35,770 nucleotides of DNA from an uncultured bacterium (GCA_903951325.1 CAJBBN010000040.1:1-35770), one strand, 5' to 3'. Shown: positions 1 through 10,321, counted from the first letter of the stretch. Translations and numbers: made by a program. Notes: generated by a model not told the origin, from the sequence alone.

Positions 1-479
1 AATATTTATCATCGGGTAATGAGCACCACGATAACATAGCGGTAGAAGCCGCAAACGTGGGTTTGTTTTTAGGCGTATTGGGTTTATTAACAGGTATGCT
101 TTGGGCTAAATATACCTGGGGAGAAGCTTGGAGTAACGATCCTAAACAAAACAGTGCTGCAATAGGCATGTTGGTTTACTTAGCCTATTTTGTATTAAGA
201 GGTTCATTAGACGAAGCACAAAAAAGAGCTAAAATATCTGCTGTATATAGTGTTTTCGCCTTTCCTGTCATGATCGTATTACTCTTTATATTACCTCGTT
301 TAACCGATTCTTTGCATCCTGGTAATGGCGGAAATCCAGGTTTCAATAAATACGATATGGACAATCAAATGCGCATGGTATTTTATCCTGCAGTTATTGG
401 ATGGATATTAATGGGCGTTTGGGTGATGCAAATCAGGGTTCGTTTATTGGAAATTACTAATCAAATACTTGAAAACTAA
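1..479 (+). CDS. ccmC: Heme exporter protein CcmC/CcsA-type, C-terminal part
   Basis: The frame is open from base 3 to the stop at 477-479, so the 5' part lies outside the window. About 158 residues are visible. A WGEAW..DPK segment beginning at base 117 matches the tryptophan-rich WWD heme-handling motif of CcmC/CcsA proteins, and hydrophobic segments follow (YLAYFVLR, FPVMIVLLFIL, VIGWILMGVWVM). CcmC presents heme at the outer face of the inner membrane for loading onto CcmE. A ccmD-like gene follows after 9 bp, and ccmE and ccmF lie about 20 kb downstream, which supports CcmC over an unrelated CcsA. There is an in-frame GTG at 57, but the reading frame continues upstream with residues typical of the periplasmic loop, so it is not the start. 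Confidence 0.85.
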   Translation, partial: YLSSGNEHHDNIAVEAANVGLFLGVLGLLTGMLWAKYTWGEAWSNDPKQNSAAIGMLVYLAYFVLRGSLDEAQKRAKISAVYSVFAFPVMIVLLFILPRLTDSLHPGNGGNPGFNKYDMDNQMRMVFYPAVIGWILMGVWVMQIRVRLLEITNQILEN

Positions 480-488
480 TACTTTACA

Positions 489-707
489 ATGAAAAAAATC
501 TTTATTTTATGTTTATTGACCTTTGTGGTACAATGGGCATTTGCGCAAGAACCAACAGCAGCACCAGTAGAAATGGCAGATTTACTCAGAAGCTCCGGGA
601 AAATCTATGTTGTCATAGGAACTATTTCTGTAGTATTCATTGGCTTAGCGATTTATCTTTTTTCAATAGATAAAAGACTCTCTAAATTAGAAAAAGAGCA
701 TAAATAA
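489..707 (+). CDS. ccmD: Small CcmD-like membrane protein
   Basis: This encodes 72 residues: an N-terminal hydrophobic stretch that reads as a signal peptide (MKKIFILCLLTFVVQWAFAQ), a short linker, one transmembrane helix at about residues 38-60, then a charged tail ending KLEKEHK. CcmD proteins are small single-helix subunits that help CcmC and holo-CcmE interact. The assignment rests on size, topology and position 9 bp after ccmC, not on a strong motif. The signal peptide is longer than in the classic proteobacterial CcmD, as is usual in Bacteroidota forms. Confidence 0.7.
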   Translation: MKKIFILCLLTFVVQWAFAQEPTAAPVEMADLLRSSGKIYVVIGTISVVFIGLAIYLFSIDKRLSKLEKEHK

Positions 708-795
708 TTTGCTAATCCTAATTATTAATCAAACATTTGCTCCATAATTTATTCAAACAAAACAAAAACCTATCATTAACTAGATTTATTTATTT

Positions 796-2241
796 ATGGC
801 TAAAACCGTAAAAGCAAAAAAAGCTGAACCAGAAGTACATTTCTTCGGAGATGTATGTTCGTTTTTCGATAAAGCAGCTCGCTTTACTCCGCACCCTCAA
901 GGGTTGTTGAATCAAATTAAAACATGTAATAGTGTTTATCGTTTTCAATTTCCGATTCGAAAAGGAAATGGTCAATTCGAAGTAATCGATGCGTGGAGAG
1001 TAGAACACTCTCAACACAAATTACCAACTAAGGGTGGTATTCGTTACAGCGAAATGGTAAATGAAGATGAGGTTATGGCACTAGCTGCTTTAATGACTTA
1101 CAAATGTGCTGTTGTAAATGTTCCATTTGGTGGAGCAAAAGGTGGTGTAAAAATTAATCCAAAAAATTACACTGTCGATCAATTAGAAAACATTACCCGT
1201 CGTTATACTTCAGAATTAATTAAGAAAAATTTCATTGGTCCGGGCATCGATGTACCAGCTCCAGATTATGGAACAGGTGAACGCGAAATGTCTTGGATTG
1301 TAGATACCTATGCCGCTATGAACCCAGGTTCATTAGATGCTAGTGCTTGTGTTACGGGTAAACCAATTTCACAATCGGGTATCAATGGTAGAAGAGAAGC
1401 AACCGGTAGAGGTATTTTTTATGCAGTTCGTGAATGCGTTAGCGTAAGCGAAGACATGAAAAAATTAGGCTTATCAGTTGGCTTAGAAGGTAAAAAAGTA
1501 ATTGTACAAGGTTTAGGAAACGTTGGTTTCTATGCTTCTAAATTTATCCAAGAAGCAGGTGGAATTATTGTTGGTTTATGTGAATTTGAAGGCGCTATTT
1601 ACAATCCAAAAGGATTAGATATAGACGCAGTTTTCAATCACCGTAAAAAAACAGGTTCTATTTTAAATTACAAAGGTGCAACCAAAGAATTTAAAAATTC
1701 ATCTATTGGTTTAGAGCAAGAATGTGATATTTTAATTCCAGCAGCTTTAGAAAACCAAATTACTAGCTCAAATATTTCTAAAATAAAAGCAAAAATTATT
1801 GCGGAAGGCGCAAATGGTCCAACTACTCCAGAAGCAGAAGAGTTCTTTACCAAAAAAGGTGGTATCATTATTCCAGATATGTATTGTAATGCAGGTGGTG
1901 TAACGGTTTCTTACTTCGAATGGTTGAAAAACTTATCGCATGTTGCTTTTGGTCGTATGGATAAAAGATACGAAGAAAACGCTAGTAGAACTTTCGTAGA
2001 TACTATAGAAAAAGCAACTGGTGTTACCTTATCGGCAGATCAACGTAAAGCTGTAATCAAAGGCCCAACAGAATTAGAGTTGGTAAACTCTGGTTTAGAA
2101 GACACTATGATTCGTTCATACCACGAAATGCGTGAAATTAAAGTAGTTAACAGAAAAGTAGACAGTTTAAGAACTGCCGCTTTTGTGGGCGCCATTGATA
2201 AAATTGCTGTATCATATATGAATCTTGGTATTTTCCCTTGA
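796..2241 (+). CDS. gdhA: Glu/Leu/Phe/Val dehydrogenase (glutamate dehydrogenase)
   Basis: This encodes 481 residues. The dehydrogenase signature VPFGGAKGG places the active-site lysine at about K115, with a second conserved lysine at about K103 (TYKCA). [12 protein letters not shown] follows, and the Rossmann nucleotide-binding loop is GLGNVG. The enzyme interconverts glutamate with 2-oxoglutarate and ammonia in the cytoplasm. The length is somewhat above the 450 or so residues of typical hexameric GDH, with inserted residues before the Rossmann domain ([10 protein letters not shown]). I cannot tell NAD from NADP preference by eye. An 88-bp gap precedes it, with a weak TAGATTTA box at 781-788. 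A clear hairpin terminator follows, so it is probably transcribed alone or as the end of the ccm unit. Confidence 0.93.
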   Translation: MAKTVKAKKAEPEVHFFGDVCSFFDKAARFTPHPQGLLNQIKTCNSVYRFQFPIRKGNGQFEVIDAWRVEHSQHKLPTKGGIRYSEMVNEDEVMALAALMTYKCAVVNVPFGGAKGGVKINPKNYTVDQLENITRRYTSELIKKNFIGPGIDVPAPDYGTGEREMSWIVDTYAAMNPGSLDASACVTGKPISQSGINGRREATGRGIFYAVRECVSVSEDMKKLGLSVGLEGKKVIVQGLGNVGFYASKFIQEAGGIIVGLCEFEGAIYNPKGLDIDAVFNHRKKTGSILNYKGATKEFKNSSIGLEQECDILIPAALENQITSSNISKIKAKIIAEGANGPTTPEAEEFFTKKGGIIIPDMYCNAGGVTVSYFEWLKNLSHVAFGRMDKRYEENASRTFVDTIEKATGVTLSADQRKAVIKGPTELELVNSGLEDTMIRSYHEMREIKVVNRKVDSLRTAAFVGAIDKIAVSYMNLGIFP

Positions 2242-2263
2242 TCCATGCTTATTATGCAGAAAC

Positions 2264-2294
2264 AAAAAGCCTCGTATTTACACGGGGCTTTTTT
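2264..2294 (+). terminator. Rho-independent terminator after glutamate dehydrogenase
   Basis: A 12-bp stem (2264-2275 with 2282-2293, one G-U pair) encloses the six-base loop ATTTAC and runs into a T tract. The A-rich left foot and T-rich right foot may let it act on both strands. It lies 22 bp after the gdh stop and separates gdh from the cutC operon. Confidence 0.85.
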
Positions 2295-2380
2295 GTTGCT
2301 ATATTATTTCTAAAAGGCTTATTAAATAGGTATTGTAGCCTAATTTCTCCTAATTTTTTTTTATATTTATTTTGAAAAAA

Positions 2381-3124
2381 ATGGGAAATCCGAAAAACAT
2401 ACTCCTCGAAATTTGTGCTGCAAATTTTGCTTCTGCGCAAGCAGCTAGTTTAGCTGGTGCAGACAGAATTGAACTGTGTTCGGCTTTAGCAGTTGGCGGA
2501 TTAACACCTTCGCATGCTTTGCTCGAAGCGGTGCAGCATGCGTTTGCAATTCCGGTGCATGTTTTGGTTCGTCCAAGAGAAGGTGATTTTTTGTATTCTG
2601 ATGCGGAGTTTCAAATCATGCAAGAAGAAATTTTAAAAATCAAACAAATGGGTTTTGCTGGCGTAGTGTTTGGTATATTAAATGCCGATGCAACCATAGA
2701 TGAAAAAAGATGTGCAGCATTAGTCGCAATGGCAAAACCGATGCAACTTACTTTTCATCGTGCTTTCGACTTTGTAAGGCAAGCCAATGTAGCACTAGAA
2801 AAACTAATCGAATTAGGCTTTGATTATGTTTTAACCTCTGGTTTGAAAAGCACGGCCGAGTTGGGTTTAACGCAATTAACCGACTTAGTAGCCCAAGCAA
2901 ACAATCGTATTCAAATAATACCCGCTGCTGGTATCAACGAAAACAATGTTACAGCAATTTTACAAACAACAAAAGCCAATATTATTCATTGTTCATTAAG
3001 CGAAGAAGTGCCAAGTAAAATGCAAGTTAATGTTGGTCCTGATTTAGGATTTGTGAATGTAGTGTCGAGCGAAATAAAAATAAGAGCGGTCAAAAAAATA
3101 ATAACAACCATAAGCCATGCGTAA
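2381..3124 (+). CDS. cutC: CutC-family TIM-barrel protein
   Basis: This encodes 247 residues from the ATG at 2381; an in-frame TTG nine bases upstream is less likely. CutC family markers are LLEICAANF at the N terminus, GADRIELCSAL, VGGLTPS, VLVRPREGDFLYSD, TFHRAFD and VLTSGLKS. CutC was first linked to copper tolerance, but its molecular function is unsettled. Here it is the first gene of a run of glycoside hydrolases, and its stop overlaps the beta-mannosidase start by 8 bp (ATGCGTAA), so the two are probably translated together. No copper genes are nearby. The context therefore fits a role in sugar or glycoconjugate metabolism at least as well as one in copper. That reading is inference. 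Confidence 0.9.
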   Translation: MGNPKNILLEICAANFASAQAASLAGADRIELCSALAVGGLTPSHALLEAVQHAFAIPVHVLVRPREGDFLYSDAEFQIMQEEILKIKQMGFAGVVFGILNADATIDEKRCAALVAMAKPMQLTFHRAFDFVRQANVALEKLIELGFDYVLTSGLKSTAELGLTQLTDLVAQANNRIQIIPAAGINENNVTAILQTTKANIIHCSLSEEVPSKMQVNVGPDLGFVNVVSSEIKIRAVKKIITTISHA

Positions 3125-5657
3125 ATTAGGCTCGATGTTGTTTTTTTTACTTTCGATTGTTAGCCTAGCAAATGTGCAGGCACAGTCCATTGTTGATTTA
3201 ACAAATGCAGCACCATGGTATTTTAAAGAATTCAATAATGCCGATTCGCAATGGCTGCAGGCTAAAGTGCCGGGTACCATTCACCAAGATTTATTAGCTC
3301 ATCAATTAATTGCAGATCCCTATTTATTAAATAACGAACAGCAGGCACAATGGCCAGCTCAAAAGGAATGGCTTTACCAAACCACCATTTTATTGACACC
3401 AGCCATGGCGGCTTATCAGCAAATTGATTTAGTTTTCGAAGGCTTAGACACTGATGCAGAAATTTCAATCAATGGAAAAGTAATAGCAAGTGTTAATAAT
3501 ATGTTTCGTGTTTGGAAATTCAATATTCGAAAGCAATTAAAAATAGGTAATAATCAGTTGCAGGTAAAATTTTTATCCAGCGAAAAAATCGCAGCTTCTG
3601 CATACGAAAAACTACAGCCTAAAATTCCATTAGATGAAAGAATCATGGTCCGTAAAGCAGCCTATCAATTTGGCTGGGATTGGGGCCCTCGTTTGGTTAC
3701 AGCAGGTATCTGTAAAAATGTGTATTTACATTGCTGGGATCAATTAAAAATAGCACACATTCAATATCAGCAGTTGCAAATAGACACCGTAATGGCCTGC
3801 TTAAATGCAAAAGTGTGTATCAATAGTCTTGTCGAACAAAATGTTAGCTATCAAATTATCGATAGTATCACCAAGCAAGTTTATGCAAGTAGTGAATTAA
3901 AATTAATGAAAGGGCAGCAATTTTTTAATATTCCCTTTACCATTAACAAGCCCAAGTTATGGTGGTGCAATGGTTTGGGAGCACCCAATTTATTAAATTT
4001 AACATTTAACTTGCAAAATAAAAATAATCAAATTTCAGAAAACACCCGCATAGGCTTGAGAAAAATCGAACTCATTCAACAAGCTGATCAAAAAGGCAAA
4101 AGTTTTTATTTCAAATTAAATGGGCTGTCTGTTTTTATGAAAGGTGCTAATTATATACCGCAAGATAATTTTATACCTCGGGTAAGTAGCGCGCAAACTA
4201 AAACTTTAATTCATCAAGCAAAAGCCGCAAACTTCAATATGTTAAGGGTTTGGGGCGGTGGCATCTACGAGAGCGATGCGTTTTATAACGCCTGCGACGA
4301 ATCTGGAATATTAGTTTGGCAAGATTTTATGTTTGCTTGTGGCTTAGTACCCGGAGACGCGGCTTTTGCTAATAATGTCAAACAAGAAATTGCCGATCAA
4401 CTTATTCGATTAAGAAACCATCCTTGTATTGCTTTGTGGTGTGGTAACAACGAAGTAGCAGAGGGATGGTCTAATTGGGGTTGGCAAAAACAATTTAATA
4501 TGAACGCTACAGATTCCATTCGAATTTGGTCCGATTATCAAAAAATATTTCATCAAATTATTCCATCGGTAATCGATAGCTTGAGCGATGGCATTGCTTA
4601 TTGGCCATCTTCGCCTCAATTTGGTTGGGGAAGAAAAGAAAGTTTACAATATGGTGATATTCATTATTGGGGAGTTTGGTGGGGCGAAGAACCTTTCGAA
4701 AAATACCAACAAAAAGTAGGTCGATTTGTATCCGAGTATGGCTTTCAATCTTTTCCAAGTAAAAGCACGCTCGAAAAATTTACGAACCTAAACGAACGAA
4801 AATTAAATTCGAGCACTATGCAAGCGCATCAAAAACATCCTAAAGGTTTTCAAATCATAGATCAGCAAATGGGCTTGTACTATCAAAAGCCCTCGGAGTT
4901 CGATACATATACTTACACGAGCCAAGTTTTGCAAGCAGAGGGCTTAAAAATAGCAATAGAGGCGCACCGTTCGGCTATGCCATATTGTATGGGTACTTTG
5001 TATTGGCAGTTCAACGATTGTTGGCCGGTGGTGTCTTGGTCGAGCAGCGATTATTATCAAGATAAAAAAGCAGCTTATTATTTTGTAAAAAAATGTTTTG
5101 CTACCAACATGTTGGCATTCAAAAAACAACAGGATTCTTTACAAGTTTGTTTAGTGAGTGATTCACTAAACGAAATGCAAGTCCAATTTAAATTTCGGGT
5201 AATGGATTTTACTGGAAAAAAAATCTTGGAAAACAATCAGTTGTTAAAGGTGGCGCCACAATCTGCTACTATGCTATTAAATAAATCCATCGCTTCGATT
5301 GTTTCTAACCATTCCTTGCAAAATTTAGTAGCTGTAGCAAGCATTCAAAAAGTCGATGGAAGTATAATTGATCAATATTATTATTTTGATACTGTTAAAA
5401 ATTTAGCCTTAAAAAAAGATACCATCCAACTGCAACAAACTAGGCAAAACAACCAAGTAGCCATTACTTTACTTTCTCCAACATTAAAAAAGAATGTACA
5501 ACTGGCTACAAATATATCTGGCGAATTTTCTGATAATTATTTTGATCTTTTACCCAATCAAACACAAATTATTTATTTCAAACCCGCTCAGCTACTGCCT
5601 TTGGAAAGTATTCCATTGACTACCAAATTTATCTATAATAAAGAATCGAAAAAATAA
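3117..5657 (+). CDS. Exported beta-mannosidase, GH2
   Basis: This encodes 846 residues with a Sec signal peptide ending NVQAQ at about residue 23. The order is the GH2 sugar-binding/jelly-roll domain (WLQAKVPGTIHQDLL, INGKVI), the Ig-like domain, the TIM barrel from about residue 325, and C-terminal beta domains. The barrel carries the acid/base glutamate in CGNNE (E446) and the nucleophile in FVSEYGFQSFPS (E540). The GFQSFPS context and FGWDWGPR (about residues 185-192) are characteristic of beta-mannosidases rather than beta-galactosidases. The likely substrate is a terminal beta-1,4-mannose, such as the core mannose on chitobiose. It overlaps cutC by 8 bp and is followed 6 bp later by GH92. 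The predicted location is the periplasm. Confidence 0.92.
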   Translation: MRKLGSMLFFLLSIVSLANVQAQSIVDLTNAAPWYFKEFNNADSQWLQAKVPGTIHQDLLAHQLIADPYLLNNEQQAQWPAQKEWLYQTTILLTPAMAAYQQIDLVFEGLDTDAEISINGKVIASVNNMFRVWKFNIRKQLKIGNNQLQVKFLSSEKIAASAYEKLQPKIPLDERIMVRKAAYQFGWDWGPRLVTAGICKNVYLHCWDQLKIAHIQYQQLQIDTVMACLNAKVCINSLVEQNVSYQIIDSITKQVYASSELKLMKGQQFFNIPFTINKPKLWWCNGLGAPNLLNLTFNLQNKNNQISENTRIGLRKIELIQQADQKGKSFYFKLNGLSVFMKGANYIPQDNFIPRVSSAQTKTLIHQAKAANFNMLRVWGGGIYESDAFYNACDESGILVWQDFMFACGLVPGDAAFANNVKQEIADQLIRLRNHPCIALWCGNNEVAEGWSNWGWQKQFNMNATDSIRIWSDYQKIFHQIIPSVIDSLSDGIAYWPSSPQFGWGRKESLQYGDIHYWGVWWGEEPFEKYQQKVGRFVSEYGFQSFPSKSTLEKFTNLNERKLNSSTMQAHQKHPKGFQIIDQQMGLYYQKPSEFDTYTYTSQVLQAEGLKIAIEAHRSAMPYCMGTLYWQFNDCWPVVSWSSSDYYQDKKAAYYFVKKCFATNMLAFKKQQDSLQVCLVSDSLNEMQVQFKFRVMDFTGKKILENNQLLKVAPQSATMLLNKSIASIVSNHSLQNLVAVASIQKVDGSIIDQYYYFDTVKNLALKKDTIQLQQTRQNNQVAITLLSPTLKKNVQLATNISGEFSDNYFDLLPNQTQIIYFKPAQLLPLESIPLTTKFIYNKESKK

Positions 5658-5663
5658 ATACCC

Positions 5664-8585
5664 ATGAAAAAAATTATCCTGTACTTTTTTTGTTTCCCCA
5701 TTTTGTTGGCTTCGGCACAAAAACAAACAACAAATTTAGCAAGTATGGTCAATCCATTTATCGGCACAGGAGGCCACGGGCATACCTTTCCAGGCGCTTC
5801 AAGTCCTTTCGGCATGGTGCAATTAAGCCCAGATACTCGATTAGATGGATGGGATGGATGCGGCGGTTACCATTACGATGATAGTATTATTTACGGTTTT
5901 TCTCATACGCATTTAAGCGGCACAGGTGTTTCGGATTACGGTGATATTTTATTGATGCCTAGTACCAATGCGGCAGTTGATTTATCAAATTATGCCTATG
6001 CGCAAAAATTTAGTCACCAAGCAGAGTCGGCACATGCGGGCTTTTATGAAGTACAATTAGCTAATCAAGTTAAAGTAGCACTGACCGCAACTTCTAGAGC
6101 AGGCTACCATCGTTACCAATTTCCAAATCAATCGTCTGTTAATTTGGTACTCAACTTAAAACACCGCGATCAAGTGATTGCATCAAGCTTAAAACAAATC
6201 AATGCATATGAAATAGAAGGAATGCGTCGTTCCAAAGCTTGGGCGAATGATCAACATGTTTATTTTGTGATGCGTTTTTCCAAGCCTATTCAAAGTATCC
6301 AATTAGCGAATCAACAAATAGTAAAAATTGGAGAAACTATTCAAAGTAATGATATCATATCACTTATAAATTTTCAGCAAGATCAAAATTCAACGCTAGA
6401 AGTTAAGGTTGGCATATCAGCGGTAAGTGAAGCAGGCGCTAGGCTCAATTTAGCAACAGAAATTGCGAACCAATCTTTTGAAAAAGTACTTGCTAAAGTG
6501 AACGCAAGTTGGAACAAAGAATTAGGTAAAATTACCATCAAAGATTCTCGTGTAAAATTAAAAAAGATTTTTTATACCGCCTTGTACCATGCCATGCTCA
6601 GCCCTAATGTTTACAATGATGTAGATGGTCAATACAGGGGAAGAGATTTGCAAATTCATCAATCCAAAGAATTCAATAATTATTCTGTTTTTTCATTATG
6701 GGATACTTATCGAGCAGCGCATCCTTTGTTAACAGTGATAGATCAAAAGAGAAGCAATGATTTTATTCAAACATTTATTCAACAAGCCGAACAAGGTGGC
6801 TTGCTTCCAGTATGGGAGTTAGCTGGCAACGAAACCAATTGTATGATTGGTTATCATTCCGTTTCGGTTATTGCCGATGCCTTTCTCAAAGGAATTCGTC
6901 AATATGATGTAGAGAAAGCATTTGAAGCGATGAAAAAATCTGCGAATCAAAACGAACTTTCTTTAAATGCTTATCGAAAATACGGATTTGTACCTGCAGA
7001 TATTGCTTCGGAGTCTGTTTCAAAAACGCTAGAATACGCTTACGACGATTGGTGTATTGCCCAAATGGCAAAGGCCTTAGGGCATCAAGCCGATTACGAT
7101 ATTTTTATTCAGCGTGCGCAATATTATAAAAATGTTTTTGATCAAGAGCGTGGTTTTATGCGTGCAAGAATTAATAATTCATGGATTAGTCCATTCAATC
7201 CTTACGAAGTTAATTTCAATTATACCGAAGCAAATGCTTGGCAATATTTATTTATGGTTCCTCAAGATATCAATGGATTAATGGATTTGATGGGTGGTAA
7301 AGAAAAATTTGCTACAAAATTAATGGATTTGTTCATGGCCGATTCCGCTACTACAGGAAGGGTACAAGCCGACATCACCGGATTAATAGGACAATATGCA
7401 CATGGCAACGAACCAAGTCATCACATGGCTTATTTGTTTAATGCTGCTGGGCAACCATGGAAAACACAAAGTTTAGTTAGCGTTATTTCAGAAGAAATGT
7501 ATCGTAATAATCCTGCTGGTTTAATCGGCAACGAAGATTGTGGTCAAATGTCTGCTTGGTATGTATGGTCTGCTATGGGGCTGTATCCGGTTACACCAGG
7601 CTCAGCCAATTATGAAATTGGTTCACCCATGTTTGAAGAAGTAACCATTCATTTAGAAAATGGTAAGCAGTTTATTATTAAAGCGAAAAAGAATGGTGAT
7701 TATGCTCAGTACATTCAGTCTGCTACTTTCAATCAACGCGAATTCAATCAAAGTCATATTTCGCATCAGTCAATAATGAATGGAGGTACGCTTGTATTTC
7801 AAATGGCTGATACTGCCAATAAAAAATGGGCTGTTGAAAATTATAATATAACTTCCATAAAAGATCAATTGATTACCGCTGTGCCTTATATAAAACAAGC
7901 CACTCGAACTTTTTATGATTCTACTTTAGTGGCTATGCAATGTGTGAGTTCGAATGCTAGTATTTACTATACCCTTAATGGAGATGTGCCAAGTGTAAAA
8001 TCAAATTTATATAGCAAACCTTTTTATATTCATCAAACAACGCCTATTAAAATGTTAGCCATTGCGCCAAAAGCTTTGCCTTCTAAAACAGTAGCGTCGC
8101 TGCATACTAAAATGATAGATCATCGAACGGTGCAATTGCAATTTCCATATGCGCCACAATATGCTGCCTCGGGTCCACAAACTTTAGTTGATTTTATTAC
8201 TGGAACGACTAGCTTTCAAACAGGCGCATGGCAAGGTTTTGAAGGAGTTGATTTAATTGCTACGGTAGATTTGGGAGAAATTAAAAACATTAAACAAATA
8301 GCGACTACCTTTTTGCAAGACCAAGGTTCTTGGATTTTTTTACCTAAAGAGGTGTCTTATGCTATTTCAACAGACGGCCAGCATTTTACAGCATTTGATG
8401 CAATTAATTATGATGCGGCAAAAGAGGATGCAAGTAAATTAATTCATGCATTTGTGAGAAGTTTTAATGTAACTAAAGTGAGGTACGTAAAAATGACCGC
8501 AAAAACTATTGGTCAATGTCCAAGCTGGCACTTAGGCGCTGGGGGCACTTCCTGGATTTTTGCAGACGAAATAGCTATTGAATAA
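5664..8585 (+). CDS. Exported GH92 alpha-mannosidase with C-terminal F5/8-type domain
   Basis: This encodes 973 residues with a signal peptide ending LLASAQ. The GH92 hallmarks are present: FIGTGGHGHTFPGA, GYHYDD, FSHTHLSG, the general-acid region PVWELAGNE with E385, GNEPSHHMAYLFN, and GNEDCGQMSAWY with D625. The last two belong to the calcium-dependent active site. GH92 enzymes are calcium-dependent exo-alpha-mannosidases, mostly acting on alpha-1,2/1,3/1,6-mannose of N-glycans. After the catalytic part (to about residue 720) comes a chitobiase-C-like beta domain (IYYTLNGDVPSV, about 770-815) and a discoidin-like F5/8 domain ending SWIFADEIAIE. This C-terminal tail resembles that of the GH20 protein two genes downstream. 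The exact mannose linkage cannot be read from sequence. Confidence 0.95.
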   Translation: MKKIILYFFCFPILLASAQKQTTNLASMVNPFIGTGGHGHTFPGASSPFGMVQLSPDTRLDGWDGCGGYHYDDSIIYGFSHTHLSGTGVSDYGDILLMPSTNAAVDLSNYAYAQKFSHQAESAHAGFYEVQLANQVKVALTATSRAGYHRYQFPNQSSVNLVLNLKHRDQVIASSLKQINAYEIEGMRRSKAWANDQHVYFVMRFSKPIQSIQLANQQIVKIGETIQSNDIISLINFQQDQNSTLEVKVGISAVSEAGARLNLATEIANQSFEKVLAKVNASWNKELGKITIKDSRVKLKKIFYTALYHAMLSPNVYNDVDGQYRGRDLQIHQSKEFNNYSVFSLWDTYRAAHPLLTVIDQKRSNDFIQTFIQQAEQGGLLPVWELAGNETNCMIGYHSVSVIADAFLKGIRQYDVEKAFEAMKKSANQNELSLNAYRKYGFVPADIASESVSKTLEYAYDDWCIAQMAKALGHQADYDIFIQRAQYYKNVFDQERGFMRARINNSWISPFNPYEVNFNYTEANAWQYLFMVPQDINGLMDLMGGKEKFATKLMDLFMADSATTGRVQADITGLIGQYAHGNEPSHHMAYLFNAAGQPWKTQSLVSVISEEMYRNNPAGLIGNEDCGQMSAWYVWSAMGLYPVTPGSANYEIGSPMFEEVTIHLENGKQFIIKAKKNGDYAQYIQSATFNQREFNQSHISHQSIMNGGTLVFQMADTANKKWAVENYNITSIKDQLITAVPYIKQATRTFYDSTLVAMQCVSSNASIYYTLNGDVPSVKSNLYSKPFYIHQTTPIKMLAIAPKALPSKTVASLHTKMIDHRTVQLQFPYAPQYAASGPQTLVDFITGTTSFQTGAWQGFEGVDLIATVDLGEIKNIKQIATTFLQDQGSWIFLPKEVSYAISTDGQHFTAFDAINYDAAKEDASKLIHAFVRSFNVTKVRYVKMTAKTIGQCPSWHLGAGGTSWIFADEIAIE

Positions 8586-8586
8586 T

Positions 8587-10314
8587 ATGAAAAAAAGAAT
8601 TTTAATTTTATTTTTTTCTGTTTTGTTTAGCTTTTTAGCTAATGCACAAACAGCCGTTAATTCGCAATGGTATAACGATGCTAAATTTGGCATTTTTGTG
8701 CATTATGGATTGTATGCGCAAATTGGTTATACCGAATGGGCGCAAAATCATTTCGAAATACAAGCAGCCGATTACGAAAAACTACAAAGCCAATTTGCAC
8801 CAAGCCAATTCAATGCCAATCAATGGGTTCAATTATTTATGGAAGCTGGTGCAAAATACCTTGTTTTTACGGCTAAACACCACGAAGGGTTTTCGATGTA
8901 TCAATCAAAATATACCGATTTCAATTCTTTTAAAAGCCCATACAGCATTGACTTTCTGGCGCAATTAAGTGAAGCTTGTTTACAAAAGAAAGGTTTGCCT
9001 TTTGGGGTATATTATTCGGTTATGGATTGGCATCATCCCGATTATTTACCGCGTCGCTATTTTGATAATCGACCAAAGGAATTAGCAAATACAAATAACT
9101 ATAAACTATTTTTTAAAAATCAAGTATCCGAAATAATCGATCGCTATCAACCCTCATTATTGTGGTTTGATGGTGAATGGGAAAATACGCACGATAGTTT
9201 AGAAAGTGTAGCGCTCGATCAAATGATTCGTGATAAAAATCCAAGTATTTTAATCAATAACCGATTGAGTAGGTATGTAAAAGGAGATTTTAAAACCCCC
9301 GAAAATGCAGTGCCTGCAACAGGACTTAAAAGCGAAGATGGCAAACCCGTAAATTGGGAATTATGTTATACCATCAACGATAGCTGGGGCTATGATCCAT
9401 ACAGTACAGAGTTTAAGTCGGCTAGAGGCCTTATACGATTGCTAGTTGATATTTGTTCAAAAGGAGGCAACTTATTGCTCAATGTAGGGCCTAAACCCGA
9501 TGGCAGTATACAATCCGAATTTCAAGAAAGATTATTGGCTATGGGTAAATGGTTAAAAGAAAATGGAAATGCCATTTATGGAACCAAAGCCAGCATCTTC
9601 GAACAATTACCATTTTATGGTGCAAGTACCACTAAAGGAAACACCATTTATTTGCATGCTTTTTTAATGCCATCGAATCGTCAATTGGCTATGCCACTAT
9701 TGAAAAATAACATCACCAAGGTTTACCATCTTGCATCTAAAAAAGAATTACCCTATCATATTTCAAACAACCAATATATCATAGATTGTAATGGAATTAA
9801 AATTGATGATGCTGCAACCGTTATTGCCGTTGAGACTGCAGGCCTACCCGAATTAAAATCGCAATTCCCTTTATATGCTGCTAATCAAACCATCGACTTA
9901 TTGCCAGAGACAGCAAGCTTTGATCCGATGACTAAAAAAGAAAATATGTTGGTGCAATATTTTGATAAAATGTTATTAAAAAAATGGAATCAACAAAACG
10001 CTTTAAATAATATTCAATGGCATTTTTCGATTTCCAAACCAACAATTTACGACGTATATATTAAAGCGGCAAGTGCCAACGAATTAAAAGGAAATATATC
10101 AGCTAACTTACAAATAGATAGTACGCGTAATTTACTTTTCGAAATTCCAGCCCGAACGGCTTATACCTATACCAATGCTTATATGTACAAACCAATATAC
10201 ATAGGCCAAATAACCATAAACAAAGGGTTTAACGACATCAAATTAAAAGTGTTACCTAAAGCTGGTCAAGAACTCGTATTCGAAAAAATCACATTTATTC
10301 CACATCAAAAATAA
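8587..10314 (+). CDS. Exported alpha-L-fucosidase, GH29
   Basis: This encodes 575 residues from the ATG at 8587. An earlier in-frame TTG at 8578 overlaps the GH92 end and would add only MNN before a normal signal peptide (ending FLANAQ), so I prefer 8587, 1 bp after the GH92 stop. GH29 markers are KFGIFVHYGLYA, KHHEGFSMY, DWHHPDYLP and the nucleophile motif LLWFDGEW with D195, then GGNLLLNVGPKPDG. A C-terminal beta-sandwich fills about residues 455-575. It would remove terminal alpha-L-fucose, such as core or antennary fucose on N-glycans. The acid/base residue is not identifiable by eye in this family. Confidence 0.94.
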   Translation: MKKRILILFFSVLFSFLANAQTAVNSQWYNDAKFGIFVHYGLYAQIGYTEWAQNHFEIQAADYEKLQSQFAPSQFNANQWVQLFMEAGAKYLVFTAKHHEGFSMYQSKYTDFNSFKSPYSIDFLAQLSEACLQKKGLPFGVYYSVMDWHHPDYLPRRYFDNRPKELANTNNYKLFFKNQVSEIIDRYQPSLLWFDGEWENTHDSLESVALDQMIRDKNPSILINNRLSRYVKGDFKTPENAVPATGLKSEDGKPVNWELCYTINDSWGYDPYSTEFKSARGLIRLLVDICSKGGNLLLNVGPKPDGSIQSEFQERLLAMGKWLKENGNAIYGTKASIFEQLPFYGASTTKGNTIYLHAFLMPSNRQLAMPLLKNNITKVYHLASKKELPYHISNNQYIIDCNGIKIDDAATVIAVETAGLPELKSQFPLYAANQTIDLLPETASFDPMTKKENMLVQYFDKMLLKKWNQQNALNNIQWHFSISKPTIYDVYIKAASANELKGNISANLQIDSTRNLLFEIPARTAYTYTNAYMYKPIYIGQITINKGFNDIKLKVLPKAGQELVFEKITFIPHQK

Positions 10315-10321
10315 TCTACCG

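Noticed and set aside
2295-2380. Promoter for the cutC operon in the T-rich gap
   Set aside because: TATATTTA/TATTTTG-like strings are present, but the tract is so T-rich that none stands out and no -33 element fits; a promoter is probable but not placeable.
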